From: Hwanghaeella grinnelliae | GTDB lineage: Bacteria > Pseudomonadota > Alphaproteobacteria > UBA8366 > Aestuariispiraceae | Assembly: GCF_004005845.1 (NCBI RefSeq) | Contig: NZ_SADE01000001.1 | Coordinates: forward strand, 2,108,001-2,172,000 | DNA: 64,000 nucleotides | Reading direction: 5' to 3' | Shown here: in pieces, positions 16,439 through 25,852 of the stretch | Layout: each line of letters opens with the position of its first letter | Numbering within the stretch: position 1 is the first letter of the stretch | Notes under the pieces: generated by a model | Databases searched by the model: none | Seen by the model: only the letters and a program-made list of their open reading frames with translations | What the model was told of the DNA's origin: nothing | Program-made: the position numbers and the translations under genes

Positions 16439-19201
16439 CTAAGCGCGCGGCGGCGCGAACTTCGTCAGATTGATTCCTTCAACGGCGGTCTTGTATTCGT
16501 CGATGCTCGGCGTGCGGCCAAGGATCGTTGAAAGAACGACGACCGGAGTCGAGGCCAAAAGGGATTCCCCTTTCTTCTCGTCGGAGTCTTCCACCACACG
16601 TCCCTGGAACAGACGTGTTGAGGTCGCCATGACCGTGTCGCCCTTCTCCGCCTTTTCCTGGTTGCCCATGCACAGATTGCAGCCGGGGCGTTCCAGATAA
16701 AGGATGTTTTGGTACTTCGTGCGGGCTTCGCTCTTTGGCGCGCTGTCGTCGAATTCGAAACCGGCATATTTCTGCAGAATTTCCCAATCGCCATCCGCCT
16801 TCAGCTCATCGACGATGTTGTATGTCGGCGGCGCGACGACGAGCGGCGCCTTGAACTCGATCTTGCCGTTCGCTTTTTCCATGTTCCGGAACATCTGGGC
16901 GATGATGTTCATATCGCCCTTGTGAACCATGCAGGACCCAACGAAGCCGAGGTCGACCTTCTTGTTCGCCCCGTAATAGGAAATCGGCCGGATCGTGTCA
17001 TGCGTGTAGCGTTTGGACGCGTCGATGTTCTGGACATCGGGGTCGGCGATCATGGGTTCGTCGATGGCGTCCAGGTCGACGACGACCTCCGCGAAATACT
17101 TGGCGTTATCGTCGGGCGTCAGGGCCGGCTTCTCACCGGATTTGATTTCCGCGATGCGCTTGTCCGCTTTGGCGATCAGCCCCTTCAGCATCTGGGCGTC
17201 GTTATCCATGCCCTTGTCGATCATGACCTGAATGCGGTGCTTAGAGATTTCAAGCGACTCGATAAGGGTGTCGTCGTTGGAAATACAGATGGACGCTTTC
17301 GCCTTCATTTCGGCCGTCCAATCCGTGAAGGTGAAGGCCTGGTCGGCAAGCAGGGTGCCGATATGAACCTCGATCACCCGCCCTTGGAACACGTTGTCCC
17401 CGAATTGGGCCAGCATTTGCGCCTGCGTCGCATGGACCACATCACGGAAGTCCATATGCGTACCCATTTTCCCCTTGAAGGTGACCTTCACCGATTCAGG
17501 GATAGGCATCGTCGCTTCGCCGGTTGCCAGGGCAAGCGCGACGGTGCCCGAGTCAGCGCCGAAGGCAACGCCCTTGGACATGCGCGTGTGGGAGTCACCG
17601 CCGATGATAATGGCCCAGTCATCCACCGTAATGTCGTTCAAGACCTTGTGGATGACATCCGTCATCGGGTGATAGACACCCTTCGGGTCACGCGCCGTGA
17701 TCAGGCCGAACTTGTTCATGAAGGCCATCAGCTTGGGCGTGTTGGCCTGGGCCTTCTTGTCCCATACGGACGCCGTATGACAGCCTGATTGGTAAGCCCC
17801 GTCCACGGAGGGTGAAATCACCATCGCGGCCATGGCCTCCAATTCCTGCACCGTCATCGGGCCGGTCGTATCCTGGGAGCCGACGATATTCACCTTCACG
17901 CGCGCGTCGGAACCCGCATGCAGGACAGTCCCCGCGCTGACGCCGACGGCATTGTTGTTGAAGATCTTTTCGACCGCGGTCAGGCCCTGCCCCGCTACGG
18001 AGACTTCTTTCGACGCGGCGAAAACGGGGGCCGGTTCAACGCCGAGCGTTTCAGCGGCGATGGTCTGCAGCTTCTTGCCGAAGACAATCGCATAGGAACC
18101 GCCGGCCTTCATGAATTCCTTTTTTTGCGGGGTGAAGGATGACGCGATATTCGCAAGCTCATCCTTTCCTTCCGCATCGCGAAGCTTCATGTCCTTCGTA
18201 TCGATTTTCAGGACGGTTCCGGTTTCGACCGAATACTTCTGTTCCAGAACCGGGTTGCCGTCATTGTTCAGGATCGGATTGCCGTCCTGATCCAATTTCT
18301 TGACCCAGTTCTTCAGATCGATGCCAATGCCGCCGGTAACGCCAACAGTCGTGAGAAAAATGGGGGATATGCCGTTCGTTCCAGCAACGATCGGGGCATA
18401 GTTCACAAAGGGAATGTATGGGCTTGCCGGCTTGCCGGTCCACAAGGCGACGTTATTCACCCCCGACATACGCGAGGATCCGACCCCCATCGTCCCCTTT
18501 TCGGCGATCAGCATGACGCGCTTGTCGGGATGCTGCTGCTGCAGCGCCCGAATTTCCGCCTGCGCTTCCTCGGAAATCATGCACTTGCCGTGCAATTCAC
18601 GGTCAGCACGGGAATGCGCCTGGTTGCCGGGAGACAGCAGGTCGGTGGAAATGTCGCCTTCCGCCGCGATGTAGGTGACGACTTCGATCTCGTCATCCAC
18701 ATCGGGCAGGTTCGTGAAGAACTCAGCCTTGGCATAGCTTTGAAGGATATCCTTCGCCACACCGTTCCCCGCCTCATAGGCCGCCTTGAGCCGGTCTGTA
18801 TCCGCTTCGTAGAGATAAACTTGGGTTTTCAGGACATCCGCCGCCTGCTTGGCGATTGTCGGATCATTGCCCAAGGCCAGATCGATCAGCACTTCGACCG
18901 AGGCCCCACCGCGCATGTGCGACAACAGCTCGAAAGCGAATGTCGGCGTGATTTCCTTGACCGACACTTCCCCGAGAATGATCTTTTTCAGGAACTTCGC
19001 TTTTACGCCCGCGGCACTCGTCGTGCCGGGAACCGTATTGTAAATCAGGAAGTTGACGCAGTCGTCCCTATGCTCGGAACCGGCATCCAGGATGTGCGCG
19101 ATGATCTCTTCCAGGAGGGCGCCATCCTCGATCGGCTTGGCGTGCAGGTCTTGAGCTTTGCGGCTCTCAATTTCTTCCAGATATTCCGTATACAAGCTCA
19201 T
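16439..19201 (-). CDS. acnB: bifunctional aconitate hydratase 2/2-methylisocitrate dehydratase
   Basis: A 920-residue aconitase B, interconverting citrate and isocitrate in the TCA cycle. An N-terminal HEAT-like domain is followed by the swivelling domain (LMIAEKGTMGVGSSRMSGVN). The core follows with VGSQDTTGPMTVQELE, SGCHTASVWDKK, GGDSHTRMSKGV, and the 4Fe-4S ligands in FVGSCMVHKGDMN and PGCNLCMGNQ. ATG 19201 is preceded by GGGGAC; the frame is open to 19252. It is longer than E. coli AcnB (865) and carries extra segments, e.g. LDQDGNPILNNDGNPVLEQ. AcnB rather than AcnA is unusual for an alphaproteobacterium. Confidence 0.93.
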   Translation of the reverse strand: MSLYTEYLEEIESRKAQDLHAKPIEDGALLEEIIAHILDAGSEHRDDCVNFLIYNTVPGTTSAAGVKAKFLKKIILGEVSVKEITPTFAFELLSHMRGGASVEVLIDLALGNDPTIAKQAADVLKTQVYLYEADTDRLKAAYEAGNGVAKDILQSYAKAEFFTNLPDVDDEIEVVTYIAAEGDISTDLLSPGNQAHSRADRELHGKCMISEEAQAEIRALQQQHPDKRVMLIAEKGTMGVGSSRMSGVNNVALWTGKPASPYIPFVNYAPIVAGTNGISPIFLTTVGVTGGIGIDLKNWVKKLDQDGNPILNNDGNPVLEQKYSVETGTVLKIDTKDMKLRDAEGKDELANIASSFTPQKKEFMKAGGSYAIVFGKKLQTIAAETLGVEPAPVFAASKEVSVAGQGLTAVEKIFNNNAVGVSAGTVLHAGSDARVKVNIVGSQDTTGPMTVQELEAMAAMVISPSVDGAYQSGCHTASVWDKKAQANTPKLMAFMNKFGLITARDPKGVYHPMTDVIHKVLNDITVDDWAIIIGGDSHTRMSKGVAFGADSGTVALALATGEATMPIPESVKVTFKGKMGTHMDFRDVVHATQAQMLAQFGDNVFQGRVIEVHIGTLLADQAFTFTDWTAEMKAKASICISNDDTLIESLEISKHRIQVMIDKGMDNDAQMLKGLIAKADKRIAEIKSGEKPALTPDDNAKYFAEVVVDLDAIDEPMIADPDVQNIDASKRYTHDTIRPISYYGANKKVDLGFVGSCMVHKGDMNIIAQMFRNMEKANGKIEFKAPLVVAPPTYNIVDELKADGDWEILQKYAGFEFDDSAPKSEARTKYQNILYLERPGCNLCMGNQEKAEKGDTVMATSTRLFQGRVVEDSDEKKGESLLASTPVVVLSTILGRTPSIDEYKTAVEGINLTKFAPPRA

Positions 19202-19791
19202 GACGTCCCCGGCGATTTTGATGTTCCAGTTAGCTTTGCCGCCGGGCCGCAACAGCTTTCGGCAATCCGGCTAAAAGCTTTCTCTTGAATAGGTCCTGAA
19301 TTGGTAGTTCAGCCGGGGTCGTGGCGCAAGTTGATTGTGGCTATTAACCGCTTGATATAAGGGCAATCGTGGCTGGCAGACAGTCACAAGAAAGAGAAGG
19401 ATTCGCCAAATGGCAGGGCATTTCCATATCCCCACCGAATTGAAAACGATCAACAACCCAATTAACAAAATTCTCGTATCTAATTGATCTTAATATTAAT
19501 GTTTTAAAGGACTACAATTAAAAATCGCTTTTCGGCTATTTCTGCCGCTTCCTTGTCCTTTGGCCGTGCAGTTTGGGACGCTGACTTGTTTCTAGCGTTA
19601 AATAGTCTTGATGACTTAACGAGTATAACGTGACCTGCCGCCGAACTCCCCTCCGCCCAATCTTGGTTCACAATGCTGGCATCCGAAATTTTATAAATCC
19701 ACCTTAAATTGATTGATTAGCAAATTTGATTTAAGGTTGTACCTAGTTCAGCGTTCTCTACATTTGGAATTAGTTGGGGGGGAGATTTCCT
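19202..19791. other. AT-rich intergenic region with a 9-bp inverted repeat
   Basis: These 590 bp separate the divergent acnB and lipoprotein genes and are clearly AT-richer than the surroundings. ACCTTAAAT (19701-19709) and ATTTAAGGT (19729-19737) form a perfect 9-bp inverted repeat 55 bp upstream of the lipoprotein start and may be an operator. On the minus strand, TTGATC-N17-GATATG near 19427-19455 is a possible acnB promoter. No ORF with a convincing ribosome binding site was seen. Confidence 0.4.
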
Positions 19792-21468
19792 ATGGCTGCG
19801 CGAGCTACACTTTTGACGACAATCGCTTTGTTGGCTGGATGCACAAGTGGCGTGGTTTCGACCCCCATAGACACGGCAAAAACCACGGGAGGCAACGAGC
19901 TAGAGGTAGGAAACATACCCCATGGCATCGTGTATCATCTTCCGGCCCGGGAAATAGCGGTTGAAGCGCTTTATCGACTGAACTCCTGCCCAAATATTTC
20001 GACTGCGCAAGAGACAGCGATCCGCACTCGAATAGAATCCTTGGCAAATACGTTCAGCGTACTCGGACAAAAAGTCTCAACCGTCGATAGAGACGGGACA
20101 TATGACGAAGTTCGGGAGTCCATTCGACGCAATAGCGAAGAAATTACATCAATCGCCAAACAAATCGAAACCCTTCTGCAACAGACATTGGTTGTCACAG
20201 TGTCAGGCATCGAAGCGTCCCAACATTCTGTACCCGATTATCTCGCTGGAACCTTTGTCATCGAGACGCGGGAACTGACAACATGGCTAAAGGAAGTGTC
20301 GGAAGCGAAGGTTGTTGTCGAAAACGGTTTGCTTCGTTCGGTAGCCTATGAAGCGAAAGACAAAACACGTGACGTGATCGCAGGGATTAGTGGATTGGCA
20401 TTTCGTATCGCCTCTCAAACCGCGACTATGGCCGTTCCGGGCGGTCAGGCTGCACAAGGAATCGCCAACATTCGAGACAGCGGCGCAATCCAAGCCCTCA
20501 ACGCCGGACTCGGTGAGCAAGGAATTTTCATTATACTGCAGGGCGAGCTCGACGATCTCCGCCAGTCACTGGATAACGCCATTGCCGACTTGGATTACTG
20601 CAATCCGGCAACGATGACAGCGCTGGCTGGAGAGGCGGCACTGAAGGACCAAGTCAAAACCGCGAAGACCGAAGTCGCAAAGGCCAATGCCGCCTATCAG
20701 GCCGCGCTCAAACCAAGCGACGGTACAGCGCCCAACGCGGACGCCGTGAAAGTCGCAAAAGCCCGGCTCGAGGAAGCTCAAAAAAGGCTATCGGCAGAAA
20801 CAGCAAAACTCGCCAAACTTATCGCCGCCAATTTAACCGCCAAAATCAACCGACGCTTCCTCCCTCAGAGGACGGCTTTGTCATTCGACGTCAAACCAAC
20901 GACCGACATACTCCAGAAGTGGTTTAATTCGAACCGTTTTCTATCGACCGGAACTTCATTGGTATCGGCTATGACTATGTTACAGGTCACCGTTGAGCCG
21001 ATTCCCGATTCCAATATTGGTGATGTCAATAAGGCTCCAACCTTCAATGGCATCTACTACCGCGTTCCCAGGCCCGCCAAGCTATTGATTTCAAGGTTGG
21101 GAAACGCGTCCGACGTATTGCAAGGCGCGACGCCGGCATATGTGCCGGCAGCAAACCCGGAGTCCGTTCTCTTCCATCAGTTCGGCGTTCTCGCGGCGCT
21201 GGAGATCGAGAACGGTATCTTCCAGGAGAACAAATACGTGGTTTCGTTTACTGAAGATGGCCTGCTGCACTCTTTCGAATATCAAGAAAAGAGTGCTCGC
21301 GCGCTGGGTGCCGTTGACACAGCAGAAGACGTTCTCGACGCTAAGGACGATGCGGCTATCAATGCAGTCGACCGAGAAACAAAACTACTAGAGGCCGAGA
21401 GAAAAAGGCTTGAGGAATTGAAAAAACTGCAAGATGCGGAAAATGCGCTAATAGAAACCGACGAATAA
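19792..21468 (+). CDS. uncharacterised lipoprotein with coiled-coil segments
   Basis: A 558-residue predicted lipoprotein. The signal peptide MAARATLLTTIALLAGC has a lipobox with the lipidated Cys at residue 17 and no Asp at +2, favouring the outer membrane. A central region looks alpha/beta. A helical coiled-coil section follows (KTEVAKANAAYQAALK, KARLEEAQKRLSAETAKLAK), then a beta-rich part and a charged C-terminal heptad tail (AERKRLEELKKLQDAENAL). ATG 19792 has GGGGGGAG upstream. Codon use is AT-richer than neighbours, which suggests horizontal acquisition. I do not recognise a family. Confidence 0.78.
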   Translation: MAARATLLTTIALLAGCTSGVVSTPIDTAKTTGGNELEVGNIPHGIVYHLPAREIAVEALYRLNSCPNISTAQETAIRTRIESLANTFSVLGQKVSTVDRDGTYDEVRESIRRNSEEITSIAKQIETLLQQTLVVTVSGIEASQHSVPDYLAGTFVIETRELTTWLKEVSEAKVVVENGLLRSVAYEAKDKTRDVIAGISGLAFRIASQTATMAVPGGQAAQGIANIRDSGAIQALNAGLGEQGIFIILQGELDDLRQSLDNAIADLDYCNPATMTALAGEAALKDQVKTAKTEVAKANAAYQAALKPSDGTAPNADAVKVAKARLEEAQKRLSAETAKLAKLIAANLTAKINRRFLPQRTALSFDVKPTTDILQKWFNSNRFLSTGTSLVSAMTMLQVTVEPIPDSNIGDVNKAPTFNGIYYRVPRPAKLLISRLGNASDVLQGATPAYVPAANPESVLFHQFGVLAALEIENGIFQENKYVVSFTEDGLLHSFEYQEKSARALGAVDTAEDVLDAKDDAAINAVDRETKLLEAERKRLEELKKLQDAENALIETDE

Positions 21469-21631
21469 TTTAGGCCGCAGCCACATTTTTCTTCTGATAT
21501 CGGTACAACTCGAAGCGAACTCCAAAGGAAGTGGTCTAATTTGTCTATGGGTAAAACAAGCCAGCGACAGTTGGCGTATCAGAAACGAAATACGTTCCTG
21601 TTTGCGCAGTGAGTTCGCCTGTGGACCAGCA

Positions 21632-21671
21632 TAAGAAAAGCGGCGTTCCCAAATCCTGAGAACGCCGCTTT
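21632..21671 (-). terminator. rpsI terminator
   Basis: A perfect 11-bp inverted repeat AAAGCGGCGTT/AACGCCGCTTT with a 13-base loop is followed on the minus strand by TTCTT. It lies 29 bp after the rpsI stop codon. The 21469-21631 stretch otherwise shows nothing recognisable. Confidence 0.72.
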
Positions 21672-21699
21672 GATTTTTCCGCCGAAATTATTGTGGCGA

Positions 21700-22215
21700 T
21701 TAACGCTTCGAGAACTGGAAGCTGCGGCGGGCTTTCGCGCGGCCGTATTTCTTACGTTCGACGACACGGCTGTCACGGGTCAGGAACCCGCCCGATTTCA
21801 GGGTCGGACGCAAGGTCGGTTCGAAGTTGACCAAGGCCTTGGAAATGCCGTGGCGCACCGCACCGGCCTGGCCGCTGAGGCCGCCACCGGTAACCGTCGC
21901 CATTACGTCGTACTGATCGGAACGCTCGGCCCGTTCAAAGGGCTGACGCACCATCATCTGCAGCACGGGGCGACCGAAATACGCGGCCACTTCCTTGCCG
22001 TTGACCGTCATGCGGCCCGAACCCGGCTTGATCCAAACGCGAGCAATCGCGTTCTTCCGCTTGCCGGTTGCATAGGCGCGGCCCTGCGCGTCGATCTGCG
22101 GTTCCGCCGGGGCGCTGGTCTCAGCCGCCGCGGCAACCACGTCCGCCCCGCCGGCGCCCTGAAGGGCTTCACCGAGTTGGGACAGATCATTCACCGTCTG
22201 GTTTTCATCAGCCAT
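21700..22215 (-). CDS. rpsI: 30S ribosomal protein S9
   Basis: 171 residues. The conserved S9 core runs from [18 protein letters not shown] (about residue 48) to the invariant C-terminus [11 protein letters not shown], which reaches the P-site tRNA. The first 45 residues are an Ala/Glu-rich extension typical of alphaproteobacterial S9. It lies 2 bp downstream of rplM, the usual operon, and is followed by its own terminator. Confidence 0.97.
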   Translation of the reverse strand: MADENQTVNDLSQLGEALQGAGGADVVAAAAETSAPAEPQIDAQGRAYATGKRKNAIARVWIKPGSGRMTVNGKEVAAYFGRPVLQMMVRQPFERAERSDQYDVMATVTGGGLSGQAGAVRHGISKALVNFEPTLRPTLKSGGFLTRDSRVVERKKYGRAKARRSFQFSKR

Positions 22216-22217
22216 GA

Positions 22218-22682
22218 CTAGAAGCTCCGGACATTCTTGCTGTTGCGGGAAGCGAGATCGAGCACCGCGGGCTGCTGCGCCTCATGGGGGTGTTCCCCAC
22301 CGGCGTAGACGCGCAGGTTGCTCATCTGCTGACGGCCGAGCGGTCCGCGCGGAACCATCCGTTCCACCGCCTTCTGAACAACCCGTTCCGGATTCTTGCC
22401 GGAAAGGATTTCACCGGCGGAACGGCTCTTGATGCCGCCCGGGAAACCGGTGTGCCAGTAGAAGCGCTTGTCGGCCAGCTTGTTGCCGGTCAGCTTCACC
22501 TTCTCCGCATTGATAACGATCACATTGTCGCCGCAATCGACATGCGGCGTATAACCGGGCTTGTGCTTGCCACGCAGGATCTTCGCGATCTCAGCGGCCA
22601 TGCGTCCCAGCACCATACCGTTGGCATCGACAACGAACCACTTCTTGTCGACTTCCGCCGGCTTCATCGAATAGGTCTTCAT
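22218..22682 (-). CDS. rplM: 50S ribosomal protein L13
   Basis: 154 residues, normal for L13. Diagnostic segments are [20 protein letters not shown], the nucleotide-free Rossmann-like core ([12 protein letters not shown]), [12 protein letters not shown] and [12 protein letters not shown]. It assembles early into the large ribosomal subunit. First gene of the rplM-rpsI operon; the 180 bp upstream must hold the promoter. Confidence 0.97.
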   Translation of the reverse strand: MKTYSMKPAEVDKKWFVVDANGMVLGRMAAEIAKILRGKHKPGYTPHVDCGDNVIVINAEKVKLTGNKLADKRFYWHTGFPGGIKSRSAGEILSGKNPERVVQKAVERMVPRGPLGRQQMSNLRVYAGGEHPHEAQQPAVLDLASRNSKNVRSF

Positions 22683-22995
22683 ATCTAACTCGCCTTATCG
22701 ATCCGCTTTGGGTCAAAAGTTAAAGCCGTCCGGCCCTGACATCGTCAGGCAGCCGGTTCGGCCGAATTCTGTTCTCAAGTCAATTCCAAGCGGCCCCGAA
22801 TACCTGCTAGGCTGACCACCCTTACCCATTCGGGCGGAGCGGCCGGTTCGGCTCATACTTGCGTCTTTGTTGAGAGCGCGCGGTTTGTACGGCGGCACCG
22901 GTTTGAGGTCAAGCGTTTTTACGAAAAAAAGGCGCATAAAAACAGTAAGTTACAGTTGCGGTATTATTTTACCGCACTTGGGAGGGTCTGAAAAC

Positions 22996-23832
22996 ATGGG
23001 CAAAATGGAAATTCAGCAGCTAACTCCCGCAATCGGCGCAGAAATTCGGAATTTCGACCTGTCCAAGCCCCTTTCGAACGCCGAATGGAAAGATGTCCAT
23101 GACGCTTTCATGACCCACCAAGTCCTGGTGTTCCGGGATCAATCCATGACCGCGGATTCCATGGTCGATCTGGCCCACCGTTTCGGCCGCATCGGCACCT
23201 ATCCGTTCCTAAAAAGTCTGGCAGGCCATCTGGAAATCACCGAAGTGATCAAGGAAGCCGACGAGAAGATCAATTTCGGCGGGCTTTGGCATACGGATAC
23301 GAGTTATCTGGAAACACCGCCGATGGGGTCCCTGCTATATGCGCAAGAAGTTCCGCCGGTCGGGGGCGATACTTTGTTCGCCAATATGTATCTGGCGTTT
23401 GAGACGCTCTCCCCCGCGTTGCAGGACTGGCTGCGCGGCCTCAAGGTGGTGAACCGGTCGGACAAAGCGGCCGCGGCAGCGACGCGTGTGGAACAGATCG
23501 GACGGATCGGGGCGGCGGAAGACGCCAAGCCGGTTTACGAAGCGGTCCATCCCCTGGTCCGGACCCACCCCGTCACGGGCCGCCCTTCCCTATATGCCCA
23601 TATCGGCCACAGTGTCCGTTTCGAGGGTATGACCGAGGAGGAAAGCGCGCCACTGCTAAGCTATTTGTTCCAGCACCAGATAAAACCGGAATTCCAGTGC
23701 CGTGTCGCCTGGCAGTCGGGCACCCTGACCGTTTGGGACAACCGCTGCACGCTCCATAACGCTATGAACGACTATCACGGCCACCGGCGGCATATGTGGC
23801 GTATCACGATTGAGGGCGATCGCCCCAAATGA
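22996..23832 (+). CDS. TauD/TfdA family Fe(II)/2-oxoglutarate dioxygenase
   Basis: A 278-residue dioxygenase. The iron triad is visible as HTD in LWHTDTSYLE and the distal His in CTLHNAMNDY. The 2-oxoglutarate-binding Arg lies in HRRHMWRITI. The N-terminus IQQLTPAIGAEIRNFDLSKPL is typical of taurine/alpha-ketoglutarate dioxygenases. ATG 22996 has GGAGGG upstream; the frame is open to 22867. The substrate is unknown (taurine, alkyl sulfates, 2,4-D-like acids). It stands alone. Confidence 0.88.
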   Translation: MGKMEIQQLTPAIGAEIRNFDLSKPLSNAEWKDVHDAFMTHQVLVFRDQSMTADSMVDLAHRFGRIGTYPFLKSLAGHLEITEVIKEADEKINFGGLWHTDTSYLETPPMGSLLYAQEVPPVGGDTLFANMYLAFETLSPALQDWLRGLKVVNRSDKAAAAATRVEQIGRIGAAEDAKPVYEAVHPLVRTHPVTGRPSLYAHIGHSVRFEGMTEEESAPLLSYLFQHQIKPEFQCRVAWQSGTLTVWDNRCTLHNAMNDYHGHRRHMWRITIEGDRPK

Positions 23833-24000
23833 TACCTTCGTTCGGCAGCCGTGCCTGTCTTAACGATCCGGCCAAATCCGCCTCATATGAGCATTCCAAG
23901 GCCGTTGTCTTGTAATGTTTCCTTTAAACCTGCGATAGTCGCATCAGGATCTTAAGTCACGCAGATCAAGCGGGCTAACGGGTAAAGGGCGAGCACCGAA

Positions 24001-24723
24001 ATGGATATCAAAGAAGAAGACATTCTCGGCGCCAGCATCAAGACCCACTGGTACTACGTTTCCAAGGGTTTGGCCGTTCGCGCGATGATCGGCGACCAAC
24101 CTGTCGGTCAGACATTGGACGTCGGCGCGGGTTCCGGCGTGTTTACCCGCCAACTGATCGATTGCGGTCTCTCATCCGGCGGGGTCTGTGTCGACCCGTA
24201 TTACCCCCGCGAACACACCGAATCCTATGGCGGATCGGAAATTAGCTTCGTTCACACGGTGGATTCCGTTCCGCAGCGCCTGGTGCTGATGATGGATGTG
24301 CTGGAGCATGTGGACGACGATGTTGGGATGTTGCGCGAATACGTGGACAAGATGACCAGTGGAAGCCGTGTTCTGATTACGGTTCCGGCCTTCCAATTCC
24401 TGTGGTCCGGCCACGACGTCTTCCTTGAACACAAACGCCGCTACACACTTCAACAGATCAGCGACGTGGCTGCCGCGGCGGGCCTGCAGGTCAGTCAGCA
24501 ACGATACTTTTTCGGCCTGCTATTCCCGGTCGCCGCCCTGTTGCGCTTATTTGACCGGCTGCGTGTGGCTGCCGGCCAGGTCGAGGCAAAGAGCCACCTG
24601 AAAGCCGCCTCGGGTTTTACCAATAGCGGTTTGATCCGCATTCACGATGTGGAACGGAAAACGCTGTTCCCAATCAACAGGCTCTGCGGTCTGTCCGCCT
24701 TTTGCCTCGCCACCAAGCCCTGA
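24001..24723 (+). CDS. class I SAM-dependent methyltransferase
   Basis: 240 residues. The SAM loop TLDVGAGSGVFTRQL (about residues 38-52) and DVLEHVDDDVGMLREY, a Methyltransf_11/23-type post-motif, are visible. The later VPAFQFLWSGHDVFLEHKRRYT resembles methyltransferases of polysaccharide or lipid modification loci. A hydrophobic FGLLFPVAALLRLFDRL segment (about 170-186) suggests membrane contact. ATG 24001 is preceded by AAGGGCGAG. The substrate is unknown. It converges with the PhyH-like gene 26 bp away. Confidence 0.75.
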   Translation: MDIKEEDILGASIKTHWYYVSKGLAVRAMIGDQPVGQTLDVGAGSGVFTRQLIDCGLSSGGVCVDPYYPREHTESYGGSEISFVHTVDSVPQRLVLMMDVLEHVDDDVGMLREYVDKMTSGSRVLITVPAFQFLWSGHDVFLEHKRRYTLQQISDVAAAAGLQVSQQRYFFGLLFPVAALLRLFDRLRVAAGQVEAKSHLKAASGFTNSGLIRIHDVERKTLFPINRLCGLSAFCLATKP

Positions 24724-24749
24724 TCCGTCAGCCGAGGTAACCCGTCCTT

Positions 24750-25568
24750 CTACCCCCGCATGACCGGGAAAAGGTCGCTGTCCATGACGTCCCCCGGCGC
24801 TAGCGTGCATTCCGGAAACTCAACAAATGGCGGCGACATCGTCCCCTTTCGGACAACGAAGCGCGCGTCGTCGCCCGTCCACCGGAACGATACGGCGCGA
24901 CGGCGGGTATCGGACGCACTGTTGCCGGGGGCACCATGGACGGTCCGGAAATGGAAAGCGACACAATCGCCGACCTCAAGGCCGAAGGACAGTATTTCAT
25001 GTTTGTCCCTCTCGGCCTCGAAATCAGGAATCGGTTCGAAGCCTTCGTCCTCCCGATCATAATCGACCCCGGTGAACCGAGTCGGGGTGAACCAGCGATT
25101 CCATTTGTGCGATCCCTTGATGAATTCCACGCCGCGTTCCTTCGGCACGGGATCCAAGGGAACCCACAGGCTGACATTGTCATCGCCATTGACGCAGTAA
25201 TAGGGCTGATCGTGATGCCAGGGCGTGCGTTCCGCCGTGCCCGGTTCCTTCACCACCACATGTTCGTGGAACAGGTTCACCTTCTTGGATCCCATCAGGG
25301 CCATTGCGATATCGGCGGCCGGGGAGTTACGGGCGAAATCTTCATATTCCGGGATCCGCGACCAATTGCAGTAATCGCCGAAGAAATGGCCCGATGCCCC
25401 TTCCGGCGTGTATTCGCGGCGGTATTTGCCAGGCTCGGCGATGTTCCGCTCCAGCCCCTTGGTCAGGACCTTGATCCATTCCGGCGAGAAGGCGTTCCGA
25501 ACGACAACGACACCGTCTTCCTTAAAGCGTTGCGAGAGTTCCCGATCGACGTTTTGCACAGCAGCCAT
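24750..25568 (-). CDS. phytanoyl-CoA dioxygenase (PhyH) family protein
   Basis: A 272-residue Fe(II)/2-oxoglutarate oxygenase. The iron ligands are HxD in PWHHDQPYYC and the distal His in TVHGAPGNSASDTRRRAVSFRW, where an Arg would bind 2-oxoglutarate. PhyH-type enzymes hydroxylate small carboxylates and natural-product precursors; the substrate here is unknown. The start ATG 25568 has a good CGGGGG-like site about 8 bp upstream. It shows no operon partner. Confidence 0.85.
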   Translation of the reverse strand: MAAVQNVDRELSQRFKEDGVVVVRNAFSPEWIKVLTKGLERNIAEPGKYRREYTPEGASGHFFGDYCNWSRIPEYEDFARNSPAADIAMALMGSKKVNLFHEHVVVKEPGTAERTPWHHDQPYYCVNGDDNVSLWVPLDPVPKERGVEFIKGSHKWNRWFTPTRFTGVDYDREDEGFEPIPDFEAERDKHEILSFGLEVGDCVAFHFRTVHGAPGNSASDTRRRAVSFRWTGDDARFVVRKGTMSPPFVEFPECTLAPGDVMDSDLFPVMRG

Positions 25569-25751
25569 ACCCAGTAATCCCCCGTAATCCTAAGCCATCC
25601 CAAAAAACCGATCCGTCGGCGCATGCCGATCCGGCTTGGGTCATGGTACCCCCACGCCCGATCCGGTCAATCGGTCAGATGACGGTTTCGTCGTTATCCC
25701 TGACGGCATCCTTGCCGGCGCCCGTGCCGCCTGGAAAGAAAAAGCGCGCCG

Positions 25752-25786
25752 AAAGAAAAAGGCGCCCGGCCTTTCGGCCGGACGCC
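25752..25786 (-). terminator. terminator of the VPLPA-CTERM gene
   Basis: An 11-bp stem GGCGCCCGGCC/GGCCGGACGCC (one mismatch, 4-base loop) is followed on the minus strand by TTTTTCTTTC. It lies 67 bp after the CTERM gene stop. A hairpin of similar sequence and T-run lies downstream of the truncated copy (28511-28546). Confidence 0.78.
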
Positions 25787-25852
25787 CATCACCCGGGAGG
25801 ACAGTTTGGAGGACCGTTCCGGATAAACTCTAAAAAACCTTCGACAGGAATC

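Noticed and set aside
16709-17788. 359-codon open frame on the plus strand
   Set aside because: Antisense to acnB, no start signal and no recognisable domain.
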